64,000 nt of DNA from DTKD01 sp050948905 (GTDB lineage Bacteria > Armatimonadota > UBA5829). Positions within the stretch are counted from its first letter, which is position 1; every line of letters starts with the position of its first letter. This document shows, piece by piece, positions 9,537 through 18,109 of this stretch. Below the pieces are notes generated by a model that worked only from the letters and a program-made list of their open reading frames with translations, had not been told where the DNA came from and ran no database searches. The stretch covers positions 992,001 through 1,056,000 of the forward strand of contig JBMNES010000001.1 in NCBI GenBank assembly GCA_050948905.1. Reading direction: 5' to 3'. The translations under genes were made by a program, and so were the position numbers.

Positions 9537-10094
9537 CTAGCCGAACGTTGTCGATACAGCCTCTCGCTCCGTGGCGAGGGCGATCTCGAAGAACTCGGCG
9601 CGTTTGAAGCCGAACGAGCGGGCATATATCAGGCTGGGAAACGATTCGACTTTGATGTTATAATCTCGCACGACGGCGTTATAGTATCGACGGGCGTATT
9701 GAATCTGATCCTCTATCTCGGTCAGGCTCTTTTGCAGGTCGAGGAAATTCGACTGAGCCTTGAGGTCGGGATATGCCTCGGCTACGGCGATAATCGAGCG
9801 CAGTTGGCCGGAAATCGCGTTTTCATATTCACCTTTGGCAGCTACGGCCTGGGTCTGCATACTTTTCGCTCGATTTTCTGTGATATCGGCGAAGAGCTTC
9901 TGCTCATGTGAGCTATATGCCTTAACGGTTTCTACGAGGTTGGGGATAAGGTCGTGGCGTCGCTTCAATTGCACGTCGATGCCGCTCCACGCCTCGCGGA
10001 TCATGTTCCGCCCGCGCACCAGTCCGTTGTAGCCAATAATAACCCAAAAAGCGACCAGCACAGCGAATGCGATTAATACAACTGCAATTATCAT
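9537..10094 (-). CDS. lemA: LemA family protein
   Basis: A 185-residue protein with one N-terminal membrane span (residues 2-22), then the LemA helical domain with NGLVRGRNMIREAWSGIDVQLKRRHDLIPNLV split over residues 24-55. The tail RYYNAVVRDYNIKVESFPS then FGF is diagnostic. LemA proteins are membrane-tethered helical bundles of unclear role. The ATG is 2 bases after the ndk stop and its own stop is 10 bases before the DUF2207 gene, so the three form an operon. Confidence 0.93.
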   Translation of the reverse strand: MIIAVVLIAFAVLVAFWVIIGYNGLVRGRNMIREAWSGIDVQLKRRHDLIPNLVETVKAYSSHEQKLFADITENRAKSMQTQAVAAKGEYENAISGQLRSIIAVAEAYPDLKAQSNFLDLQKSLTEIEDQIQYARRYYNAVVRDYNIKVESFPSLIYARSFGFKRAEFFEIALATEREAVSTTFG

Positions 10095-10096
10095 AT

Positions 10097-10504
10097 TCAG
10101 CTCAGTTCAGGAAACCACAGTCCTATCTCGGTGACCGCTGCCTCGACGCTGTCGGAACCGTGGATCAGGTTTTCCCGCATACTCAAAGTAAGGTCGGCGC
10201 GGATGGTGCCGGGAGCCGCGTCCAAAGGGTTGGTCGCACCCATCATAGTGCGAATAAGGGCGATAGCATTGAACCCTTCCACCACCATAGCCACCACCGG
10301 CCCTGAGGTCACAAACTCCACAGTCGGCTCAAAGAAATCCTTGCCCCTGTGTGCCGCATAGTGCTGTTCGACAAGCTCGCGAGAGGGCTTGAGCATCTTC
10401 ATCGCGGTAATATTGAAGCCGCGCTTTTCAATGCGGCTGATGATCTCCCCAGCAAGCCCGCGCCGAACACCGTCGGGTTTTATCATAACGAATGTGCGTT
10501 CCAT
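10097..10504 (-). CDS. ndk: Nucleoside diphosphate kinase
   Basis: Transfers the terminal phosphate of ATP to nucleoside diphosphates through a phospho-histidine. The 135-residue protein matches the family over its full length: MERTFVMIKPDGVRRGL at the start, YAAHRGKDFF, ATNPLDAAPGTIRAD, and the catalytic NLIHGSDS with the active-site histidine near residue 115. The open frame continues upstream for 120 codons through repeat sequence, but family length and homology fix ATG 10504 as the start. SD is weak (GGGGTGGAA). It is the first gene of an ndk-lemA-DUF2207 operon. Confidence 0.95.
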   Translation of the reverse strand: MERTFVMIKPDGVRRGLAGEIISRIEKRGFNITAMKMLKPSRELVEQHYAAHRGKDFFEPTVEFVTSGPVVAMVVEGFNAIALIRTMMGATNPLDAAPGTIRADLTLSMRENLIHGSDSVEAAVTEIGLWFPELS

Positions 10505-10838
10505 TTCCACCCCGTCTAATACTATTTCAGAGAATATACCAGAGCAGTATGCGCTGACGCAAGGGGAAGGGAGAAACGCGAAAGCGCGAAAAAAACGAAA
10601 ATGCGAAATGGCGAAAGCTGGACAGTACCAAAGGTCGGAAAATAATCGAAAGCGCTGCGGTGACAGATCGGACTCCGTACAACCGACCTCGGACACCGAA
10701 AAAAGCAGATTTCTCGCTGCGCTCGAAATGACAATGATGGTGTTCGGTGCTGGAATGCGCCTCTGTCTTGGCCAGACATTCGCCGCTTGGTCGCAGAATC
10801 CACCCACGTGGTCGCATTCGCGCAGGCTACCGATAACC

Positions 10839-10867
10839 TTGACATACCTCACGCGTCGCCATACCAT
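10839..10867 (+). promoter_or_regulatory. Probable mfd promoter
   Basis: TTGACA at 10839-10844, a 17-base spacer, and TACCAT at 10862-10867. The predicted start near 10874 gives an 85-base leader. A second possible -10, TATAAT at 10886-10891, has no good -35. Confidence 0.45.
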
Positions 10868-10896
10868 GAATGTATAAATTGATCATATAATCTCAG

Positions 10897-10929
10897 GGCT
10901 TCGGCATACCCCGCTTCGTCGCCGAAGTC
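10897..10929 (+). other. Leader hairpin with T run before mfd
   Basis: GGCTTCGGC pairs with GCCGAAGTC (9 pairs, one G-T) around a 15-base loop, followed at once by CCTTTT. It lies between the likely promoter and ATG 10959. It could be a terminator-like attenuator or simply an mRNA structure; the T run is short. Confidence 0.35.
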
Positions 10930-10958
10930 CCTTTTGGCCTTGTACTGAAAATTAAAAC

Positions 10959-13900
10959 ATGCTGGAAAAGCTACTACAATTTCATCGCAGCAATCAGAAA
11001 TCACAGGATGTATTCTCCGCGATTGACAATAACGCGCGGTTGGTGCAGATCGAAGGCCTTGCGGCAGCGGCAAAGGGCTGGATGCTGGCGGGTATGTTCG
11101 ACCAACTGAAGCGACCGATTCTTCTTTTAACCTACACCTATGAGCAGGCGGAGAGAATCGCCGAGGATTTGCCGCTTTATGGAATTCCGAAGGACAGAGT
11201 GCTCTTCTTTCCACCGTCCGATTCTATGATTTATGAAGAAGGCGGCCCGGATTTCGGCGTCATCGGGGAGAGGATGGGAGTGTTGAGCGCGTTGGCATCG
11301 GGCAGAGTGTCTGTTGTCGTCACCCCAATAAACGCAGCCCTGCGTCGCACTATGCCCCGAGAGGTTCTGGTAGAAAATTGTATGGAATTGAAGATCGGCG
11401 ACGAGGTCGACCTCGATGATCTCGCGATTCGGCTGGTCAAGATGGGCTATGAGCGCACCGAGGTAGTCGATCGGCACGGCGAGTTTGCTCGCAGGGGCGG
11501 GATAATCGATGTATTCGCATCCGGCCAGGACAACCCCCTGCGAATTGAGCTTTTCGGCGACGAGATCGAGTCGATTCGTCACTTCGACTCCGCCTCGCAG
11601 CGCTCCATAGACAAAATCGACCGCGTGCAGCTTCTGCCTGCGAGAGAAGTGCTAATCAGCCCAGAGATCGCCGATGCGGCCGCTGACAAAATCCGAAAAG
11701 AGCTTGATGCTCAGATTCTGGGTTTGAAAGACGACCGAGAGGCCATAAAACGCCTCACAGACAAGGTCGAAGATGATATAACTAAAATACAGAATCAGGC
11801 CTACTTCGACGAAGTCGAGTTTTATTTGCCGTATCTGCACCCGGAGGAGCGATCTATTTTCGATTATCTGCCGCAGGAGACGATAATAGTCCTCGACGAG
11901 CCGATGCAGATCAAATCCCACTGGGAGCAGCACGAGTCCAAGATGGTGGAAACCTCGATCAACCGTGCATCCAAAGGGCTTCTTCTGGCAAATAAACTGC
12001 GCCAGCATATCAAATTTGAGCCTGCGATCAAACATGCGCTATCTGAGCATCAGGGCGTTACTCTGACTTTGCTGCCCAGACCGATCTCCTGGGCACGGTC
12101 CGATGTGGAAATCTCGATTGAATCTCAGCCGATGGACTCATTCGCCAGTCAGATCGAAGCAGCTATGGATCAAATCAAGACCTGGCTCAGCAACGATCAG
12201 ATTGTGGTGCTGGCCTCAAATCAGTCTAAGAGAATGCTGGAGATCCTGACAGAATACGGCATTATGGGCGCATCCATCGACGATTTGCAGGTGGATAACT
12301 CGCAGTTCCCAAACACGGACTCCGTGCTGGTCGCGCAGTCTCCTCTTCGCACGGGATACAAGCTCATCGAAGTAGGGTTTGTGGTTATTACGGATTCGGA
12401 GATATTCGGAGCGCCGCGGCTGCATCGCGCGCGCAAGACCTCACACGAAGGCATTCCCATCTCCAGCGTTTTAGACCTCAAAGAAGGGGATTATGTGGTC
12501 CATATCAGCCACGGCATAGGGTTCTATCGCGGCATTACCAGACTCAAAACAGGCAAGGTCGAGCGTGAGTATCTGCTGTTGGAGTACGCCGCAAACGACA
12601 AGCTGTATGTGCCGAGCGACCAGATCGACCGGGTGCAGAAATACATCGGCGGGGAGGGTGTTCCGCCTACGGTTCACAGACTCGGCGGCAGCGAGTGGTC
12701 CCGCACCACCGCGCGTGTGAAAAAAGCTGTTCAGGAGATGGCGCGGGAGCTTGTTGAGCTTTATGCGTGGCGACAGGCGCTGGGAGGCCATTCGTTCGGC
12801 CCGGACACGCCGTGGCAGCAGGAGATGGAGTCGGCGTTTCCGTTCAACGAAACCCCAGACCAGCTCGGCGCCATTTATGAGGTAAAAAAGGACCTCGAAC
12901 ACGCGAAACCGATGGATCGACTGATCTGCGGGGATGTCGGCTACGGCAAGACCGAGGTTGCTATCAGAGCAGCGTTCAAGGTTGTCTCTGACGGGAAACA
13001 GGTCGCGATTCTGTGCCCGACGACGGTTCTCGCACAGCAGCATTTTAATACATTCTCTGAGCGCCTTGCCGCGTTTCCGATTAAAATCGAACTGCTCTCC
13101 CGTTTCCGCACTCCAAAAGAGCAGAAGGCGACCATCGAGGGGCTGAAATACGGCACGGTGGATATCGTCATCGGCACTCACAGGTTGCTCAGCAAAGACG
13201 TGGAGTTTAAGGACCTTGGCTTGATCGTGGTCGACGAGGAACAGCGTTTCGGGGTCAAGCACAAGGAGAAGCTCAAGCAGTTGCGCAAATCGGTCGATGC
13301 GCTGACTATGACCGCCACGCCAATCCCGCGCACGCTGCATATGTCCCTTTCCGGCATTCGGGATATGAGTATAATTAACGACCCGCCGGAGGGGCGAATG
13401 CCTATCAAGACTATGGTCAGGGAGGCGGAGGCGCGGGTAGTCCGCGACGCGATTGTGCGGGAGCTGGACAGGGGCGGGCAGGTTTTCTTCCTGCATAACA
13501 GAGTGGAGAACATCGGCCACGTCGCCGATCAGGTGCAGAAATTGGTGCCTTATGCCAGGGTAGACGTCGGCCACGGGCAGATGTCTGAGAGCGAACTTGA
13601 GCGTGTGATGATGGACTTTTACGAGCACAAGTTCGATGTGCTGGTCTGCACGACTATTATCGAAAGCGGCCTGGACATCCCGAACGCGAATACCATCATC
13701 GTAAACGATGCCGACAAACTAGGCCTCGCGCAGCTTTACCAGCTTCGCGGCAGGGTCGGTAGATCGGACAGGCAGGCTTACGCTTATTTGCTGTATCGGC
13801 CCGATAAGATGTTGACTGAAGTGGCTGAAAAGCGGCTTGATGCGATTCGTGAGTTCACAGATTTCGGCAGCGGTTACAGAATCGCTATGCGCGACCTCGA

Positions 13901-14483
13901 AATTCGCGGCGCGGGCAATTTGCTCGGGGCCGAACAGAGCGGGCAGATGTCTGCGGTCGGCTTCGATTTATATTGCAGGCTGCTCAATGAGGCCGTCAAG
14001 GAACTGAGGGGCGAAGAGGTCGAGGAGATCCAACTGCCGCCGGTCGAGCTGCCGGTCGATGCGTTTATCCCGCAGAGTTATATGCCCGTCGAGGCGCAGA
14101 GGATACTCTTTTATAAGAAGATGGCCGCAGTCAAATCGGCCTCCGAGGTTCAGGCGGTGCAGGAGGAACTGGAGGACCGTTTCGGCGACCCGCCGCGAGT
14201 CGTCTGGAATATGCTGGCGATGCTGCGACTTAGACTGCGCTGTTATGAGCTTGGTATTGAGTCGATCACACTTTTCCGCAACCAGATACAGGTCAACTTC
14301 GGCCGTGGAGTGCGACTTTCACCGGAGCTGTGCAAGGATCTGATGAAAACCCACCGCCGCCACTGGTTCCAACCCGACAAACTGGCGATAAACCCATCCT
14401 CGCCGAGGGTCATCTCAGAAGTCGAGGATATGATTGAGGTCCTGGCCGGCGCATTCAAAAGAATGGGAGCGAAGGTGGGCTAG
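10959..14483 (+). CDS. mfd: Transcription-repair coupling factor
   Basis: Mfd displaces RNA polymerase stalled at DNA damage and recruits UvrA. The 1174-residue length is normal. The N-terminal UvrB-like part has the HGEFARRGGIIDVF block. The RNA polymerase interaction domain begins near GDYVVHISHGIGFYRG. The motor domains carry Walker A GDVGYGKTEV near residue 658, the DEEQ box near 758, TMTATPIPRTL, and QLRGRVGRSDRQAYAY. The C-terminal TRCF domain with the EELEDRFGDPP block ends the protein. There is no clear SD before ATG 10959. It is the last chromosomal core gene before the restriction-modification island. Confidence 0.97.
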   Translation: MLEKLLQFHRSNQKSQDVFSAIDNNARLVQIEGLAAAAKGWMLAGMFDQLKRPILLLTYTYEQAERIAEDLPLYGIPKDRVLFFPPSDSMIYEEGGPDFGVIGERMGVLSALASGRVSVVVTPINAALRRTMPREVLVENCMELKIGDEVDLDDLAIRLVKMGYERTEVVDRHGEFARRGGIIDVFASGQDNPLRIELFGDEIESIRHFDSASQRSIDKIDRVQLLPAREVLISPEIADAAADKIRKELDAQILGLKDDREAIKRLTDKVEDDITKIQNQAYFDEVEFYLPYLHPEERSIFDYLPQETIIVLDEPMQIKSHWEQHESKMVETSINRASKGLLLANKLRQHIKFEPAIKHALSEHQGVTLTLLPRPISWARSDVEISIESQPMDSFASQIEAAMDQIKTWLSNDQIVVLASNQSKRMLEILTEYGIMGASIDDLQVDNSQFPNTDSVLVAQSPLRTGYKLIEVGFVVITDSEIFGAPRLHRARKTSHEGIPISSVLDLKEGDYVVHISHGIGFYRGITRLKTGKVEREYLLLEYAANDKLYVPSDQIDRVQKYIGGEGVPPTVHRLGGSEWSRTTARVKKAVQEMARELVELYAWRQALGGHSFGPDTPWQQEMESAFPFNETPDQLGAIYEVKKDLEHAKPMDRLICGDVGYGKTEVAIRAAFKVVSDGKQVAILCPTTVLAQQHFNTFSERLAAFPIKIELLSRFRTPKEQKATIEGLKYGTVDIVIGTHRLLSKDVEFKDLGLIVVDEEQRFGVKHKEKLKQLRKSVDALTMTATPIPRTLHMSLSGIRDMSIINDPPEGRMPIKTMVREAEARVVRDAIVRELDRGGQVFFLHNRVENIGHVADQVQKLVPYARVDVGHGQMSESELERVMMDFYEHKFDVLVCTTIIESGLDIPNANTIIVNDADKLGLAQLYQLRGRVGRSDRQAYAYLLYRPDKMLTEVAEKRLDAIREFTDFGSGYRIAMRDLEIRGAGNLLGAEQSGQMSAVGFDLYCRLLNEAVKELRGEEVEEIQLPPVELPVDAFIPQSYMPVEAQRILFYKKMAAVKSASEVQAVQEELEDRFGDPPRVVWNMLAMLRLRLRCYELGIESITLFRNQIQVNFGRGVRLSPELCKDLMKTHRRHWFQPDKLAINPSSPRVISEVEDMIEVLAGAFKRMGAKVG

Positions 14484-14508
14484 GGGTAACCTGCTGGATA
14501 ACAAAAAG

Positions 14509-14545
14509 TTCGGCTATCATGCAATTGCAATGCAGGATGGCCGAA
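14509..14545. terminator. Hairpin downstream of mfd
   Basis: TTCGGCTATC and GATGGCCGAA pair over 10 bases (one G-T), 25 bases after the mfd stop and before the converging restriction gene. No T run follows, so termination is only likely by position. It may also mark the left edge of the inserted restriction-modification pair. Confidence 0.35.
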
Positions 14546-14591
14546 GCCACAATCAATCCCATCCAGATAATTTAGAGGAATATGAGTATTT

Positions 14592-15422
14592 CTAAAGGCT
14601 TTGCTGTAAGTCCTTTGGTGGCTCAATGCCCAGAAATTCTCGGTATATCCTTTCCTTGTATTCTGGGCCTATTTCATTTACCGCAGAAATAAAGGCTTGA
14701 TACGTTCCACTTCCGCCGATCATTTCCCAGAATTCGTCCCCAATCAGAACTACTGGATCATTATGCATGTCGAACCAACGTGCCGGAAACGACCATGCAT
14801 AGTCTTTTCTCTGCCCATAAGGGTTATAAGGCAGCGCATAATAGGCCCCTTCTATCTGTCTAGGCTCCATACTATATAGTTTTAGCAGCTTTTCTTTGCT
14901 TACTTTTGTCTGGTCGCTGTTAGGTAGAGGGGCTTTCAGTTCGAAAGCGTATTTGTGATTGTTGGTAACGTCCTCTGCAAAAATGTCACAGATGACTGTT
15001 ACCGGCACAAGAGGGCCGTCGCCCTGCATCACATAGGCCAATTCCGCGTTCCAAGCAGGTCTTTGTCTTGGAGAACAATTGTTGGGATGTTCTAGATTGT
15101 TAAGTACTTCGGTAATTCTTCTTAGGCGTTCCCGCGGTACATTGCCAGATATGCGCCAAGATTTGAACCCCCGCCCCAGTCCTTTATTGGCTGCAACCAG
15201 GGCCAGTTGCTCCCATACCGTTCCAAATGGGGTTACAAAACGTCTCTCGAAGTGCGAGCCTTTGAAAATTTCATCTGGTACCAACGCTGCATATAAAGGC
15301 TTCTTGGCACGATGTTCAGCCTCAATAAAAGGGTCGTCAATCATGACGCGCTGGAGCACACGTTCCATTAAGTCTTGTATGGTTTGTTGTATAGCGGCTT
15401 TCATAGATTCCGAATCAGGCAT
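14592..15422 (-). CDS. Type II restriction endonuclease, TdeIII/MjaII-like
   Basis: A 276-residue protein whose second half matches the TdeIII/MjaII endonuclease family: FELKAPLPNSDQT, YYALPYNPYG, VVLIGDEFW and IGGSGTYQ. The likely PD-(D/E)xK residues are D146 and E161-x-K163. Known members cut GGNCC; I infer, but cannot prove, the same site here. A TTG six codons upstream overlaps the SD (GGAGGAA), so ATG 15422 is the better start. It lies 2 bases after the stop of the DNA methyltransferase, as expected for a restriction-modification pair. By eye the GC content is lower than in the neighbours, suggesting transfer. Confidence 0.8.
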   Translation of the reverse strand: MPDSESMKAAIQQTIQDLMERVLQRVMIDDPFIEAEHRAKKPLYAALVPDEIFKGSHFERRFVTPFGTVWEQLALVAANKGLGRGFKSWRISGNVPRERLRRITEVLNNLEHPNNCSPRQRPAWNAELAYVMQGDGPLVPVTVICDIFAEDVTNNHKYAFELKAPLPNSDQTKVSKEKLLKLYSMEPRQIEGAYYALPYNPYGQRKDYAWSFPARWFDMHNDPVVLIGDEFWEMIGGSGTYQAFISAVNEIGPEYKERIYREFLGIEPPKDLQQSL

Positions 15423-15424
15423 CT

Positions 15425-16690
15425 TTATGGCTTCCTCCAAATGAAAACTGACTCAAAAAATTCGCTTGATCGACGACCGGTGCGTCGATTAACGTGCCGC
15501 TTGACTACTGCCTCAACCTCCAAGCCTGCCAATTCAGCTATTCTATCGTAAAGATTTGCCCGATCAGCGGCTACAACGATCATGCGCCCTCCTGCTCGCA
15601 TAGAATCGGCGGCATTTCTACAAACCTGGGCAATACCGATTTGATACCGTTCGCGAGCGTCAACGCCCGCGCCATCTGCTGCCGGGCCAATCTCGAACTC
15701 TCGACGATCTTCTAAGTTGAACAAGTGGTAAGCATACTCGTGTTGGGCGTGATAATCTATTAAACCGACATAAGGTGGGCTTGTGATCACCCCATCAATG
15801 GGCGGGATCTTCGCCTCCCTGCTATCTTGATGGTGAATGGAAACAGGGGCTTCCGAACGTAAACAAGCGAATTGGGTGATACGAGATATCGTGTCGAGGC
15901 TGTATCGCTCTATAAACTTCCAGGCCTCTGTAGTAGGAGTGCATGTGCGAGAGTGTTTATAACACCAATATGGCTCGGTTTGTGGATGCTTAGGAAAGTC
16001 TAAATCGAAATGCTTGGTAAGACGTGCTGAACGTGCCGAGCGACTAAGAATTATCCGTAGCAAGTCCTTATAGCGATAGTTGCCCTCATCAATTAAATGA
16101 CGATAGGTCAATAGCTCAAGCAGCGCCTGCGGCGCAAACCAGGCGTTCAGGTATTCATTGCCTGTGTCTGTAATAGTAATGTTGTTAGAGTCTGGTTCGT
16201 TGATGAGAGCATTAGCGTTTGAAGTTCTAGTCGCATTTCCAGTTCGACGCAAGATATCCCGAATTTCTGCTTCGGCCACAGTCAGATCATAGCGTTGGGT
16301 TTTGGCGTGGCAAAGCATCACGTTAAACGCAGATATATCATAGCCAATTGAGCCTATGCCAAGCTCATTTGCTTGGACAAGGGTGGTGCCGGAGCCACAA
16401 AATGGATCAAGTACAGTCTGCCCCGGCTCAAAGTATTTCCGCAGAAATATTTCCACCAACTGCGGGATATACTTCCCTAAATAAGGGTGCAGTCGATGTA
16501 CGTGTTTGGTGCGTATGCGTTCTGGAAGCTCTTTCTCGCGCCAGTTCAAATTGAGAGATTCTAGCGGAGTATCCTTGGTTACGGTTGAGGCATCTGTCGG
16601 CATCGACGGAGCCGAAAAAATAGTAAGGTGGTTATCTTTATCAATTTCCGCAACACCCGGTATAGAGAGATCAAAGGGTAGCTGAGTCAT
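15425..16690 (-). CDS. DNA methyltransferase of the type II system (N4-cytosine or N6-adenine class)
   Basis: A 421-residue S-adenosylmethionine-dependent DNA methyltransferase. Motif I, DPFCGSGTT, is at residues 95-103 and the catalytic motif IV, TSPPY, at 303-307. SPPY is typical of amino-methyltransferases, most often N4-cytosine. Motif I comes before motif IV, the reverse of the usual order in SPPY enzymes, so the recognition region probably lies between them (about 125-295). ATG 16690 follows GGAG at 7 bases. It is transcribed just ahead of the endonuclease gene, so the host is methylated first. Confidence 0.87.
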   Translation of the reverse strand: MTQLPFDLSIPGVAEIDKDNHLTIFSAPSMPTDASTVTKDTPLESLNLNWREKELPERIRTKHVHRLHPYLGKYIPQLVEIFLRKYFEPGQTVLDPFCGSGTTLVQANELGIGSIGYDISAFNVMLCHAKTQRYDLTVAEAEIRDILRRTGNATRTSNANALINEPDSNNITITDTGNEYLNAWFAPQALLELLTYRHLIDEGNYRYKDLLRIILSRSARSARLTKHFDLDFPKHPQTEPYWCYKHSRTCTPTTEAWKFIERYSLDTISRITQFACLRSEAPVSIHHQDSREAKIPPIDGVITSPPYVGLIDYHAQHEYAYHLFNLEDRREFEIGPAADGAGVDARERYQIGIAQVCRNAADSMRAGGRMIVVAADRANLYDRIAELAGLEVEAVVKRHVNRRTGRRSSEFFESVFIWRKP

Positions 16691-16765
16691 TTATTACTCC
16701 GTTAGCAATACTATACGCCACATCTTCTACTATTGGTATATTTGTTTTACTGACGCCATTTTCCT

Positions 16766-17986
16766 TCACTCCCCCAACCTCCCCGCCACGCGGCCGCTGG
16801 ACCAGGCCCATTGTAGGTTAAAGCCGCCGGAGTCGGCGTCTACGTCTAGTATCTCACCGGCGAAGTATAGATTATCGTGAAGTTTCGATCCCATCGTCTG
16901 CGGATTGATTTCGGAACAGTCCACCCCGCCGGCGGTTACTTGCGCTTCTTTATAGGGCCTCAATTTAGCGACCGTCAAGGTCAGGTTTTTCATCACGCCT
17001 GCCAACTTCGCGCACTGTTTATCCGTTACTTGAGTCGCCTTTTGAGCGCGGTCCAATCCTGCCGATTTGCACACTATCTCTATCAACGGTGATGGAAGCA
17101 TGCCGATCATAGCCTCGCAGAGAGAGATGTTGGCCGCATTTGTTAGCACATCAGACAGCAGGTTATCCAGTTGTGATGTTGTCATATCTGAGAACATATC
17201 TATGTTTAGCGACACGGGGTCATTCGCAAGCGCTGCTGCTACTGGTCTCGCGAGAGCCATCGCTGCTGTGCCGGAGACTCCGTAGGTTGTGAACAGCAGG
17301 TCCCCTGTCGATTCGCCGATAACCTGCCCTTTTGAAAGTCCTTGCACCCGCGCCTCGATTTTGACCCCAGCCACCTCTTTCGGCCAGGACTGGGCTGTCT
17401 CTATCGGAACCAGCGCCGCGAACATCGGTGTAAGACTGTGGCCGAGCTTTCTTGCCCAAAACAGTCCATCCCCTGTTGAGCCTAACTGATGCGCCGCACG
17501 ACCTCCGGTGGCTACAATCAGGTCAATTGCCTCGAAGCTCCGCCCATCTATCAGGTCGATTCTCCAATTGCTGTCCCTGTCAATCGACTTTACCTGGGTA
17601 TCAAGCGCCACCTCCACCCGGTTAGCGCGCAGCCTTTGCCTCAGGACTTCGACTACGCTCGAAGCCTGATTAGTGCGGGGAAAAATCCTGCCGTTGTCCT
17701 CCTGTTTTAAAAGCAAGCCGAGACTGCGGAAAAAATCCATCGTATCGTTTTGGTCAAACTGATTGATGACAGCGGCTATAAAATCCGGGCTGGCGCCGTG
17801 GAATCGGTCGATGGACAACTCTGCATTGGTCAGGTTGCACCTCCCATTGCCCGTCGACAGCAACTTGCGGCCGATTTGAGGGTTCCTATCGACCAGCATC
17901 ACCCGTCTGCCGCTCTCAGAGGCAGTGATTGCCGCCATCATCCCCGCCGGCCCGGCCCCGATTATCACAACATCTCGCTTGTTCAT
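16766..17986 (-). CDS. BaiN/HI0933-type FAD-dependent oxidoreductase
   Basis: A 406-residue flavoprotein. The FAD-binding motif VIIGAGPAGMMAA is at residues 7-19, followed by the family signature GRKLLSTGNGRCNLTN. ATGGRAAHQLGSTGDG and the C-terminal GGVDCSEINPQTMGSKL and NLYFAGEILDVDADSGG are diagnostic of the HI0933/BaiN family. The physiological substrate is not known in most bacteria, despite frequent bile-acid annotation. There is no SD before ATG 17986. A promoter-like pair ends 9 bases upstream, so the transcript may be nearly leaderless. Confidence 0.9.
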   Translation of the reverse strand: MNKRDVVIIGAGPAGMMAAITASESGRRVMLVDRNPQIGRKLLSTGNGRCNLTNAELSIDRFHGASPDFIAAVINQFDQNDTMDFFRSLGLLLKQEDNGRIFPRTNQASSVVEVLRQRLRANRVEVALDTQVKSIDRDSNWRIDLIDGRSFEAIDLIVATGGRAAHQLGSTGDGLFWARKLGHSLTPMFAALVPIETAQSWPKEVAGVKIEARVQGLSKGQVIGESTGDLLFTTYGVSGTAAMALARPVAAALANDPVSLNIDMFSDMTTSQLDNLLSDVLTNAANISLCEAMIGMLPSPLIEIVCKSAGLDRAQKATQVTDKQCAKLAGVMKNLTLTVAKLRPYKEAQVTAGGVDCSEINPQTMGSKLHDNLYFAGEILDVDADSGGFNLQWAWSSGRVAGRLGE

Positions 17987-17995
17987 AGATGTAAT

Positions 17996-18023
17996 CTTAT
18001 ACTATAAAGAACCTCTTTTCCAA
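17996..18023 (-). promoter_or_regulatory. Promoter abutting the BaiN-type gene
   Basis: On the minus strand TTGGAA (18023-18018), a 16-base spacer and TATAAG (18001-17996). Transcription would begin near 17989, three bases before the ATG, leaving no room for an SD. Confidence 0.45.
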
Positions 18024-18031
18024 TGTATCCG

Positions 18032-18060
18032 TTGACCCTGCCTGCTTGATCTGATATTCT
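18032..18060 (+). promoter_or_regulatory. Promoter of the fused oxidoreductase gene
   Basis: TTGACC at 18032-18037, a 17-base spacer, and TATTCT at 18055-18060. Predicted start near 18067; GGGAGGA lies before the ATG at 18110. Confidence 0.5.
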
Positions 18061-18109
18061 CAGTGGGATAGTCAGCACACACAGCGATTGCGCGGGAGGA
18101 TCCAATATT

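Larger units (their letters stand above)
10505..10958. repeat. Divergent intergenic region with repeat elements
   Basis: No gene is supported. Around 10565-10620 the sequence is a run of GCGAAA-like units (the reverse of the TTTCGC family seen at 27376, 53306 and 53497). At 10699-10733 there is a reversed copy of the ATTTCGAGCGCAGCGAGAAA type element. Open frames reading FERSEKS or SFRAQREI here are repeat artefacts. The right part holds the mfd promoter and leader. Confidence 0.7.

Noticed and set aside
10527..10867. Open frames reading FERSEKS, SFRAQREI or ISSAARNL upstream of ndk
   Set aside because: They are translations of the dispersed repeat in other frames and join onto the real ndk start; no SD and no family match.
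12471..13628. 385-codon minus-strand frame inside mfd
   Set aside because: Antisense shadow; mfd is certain.
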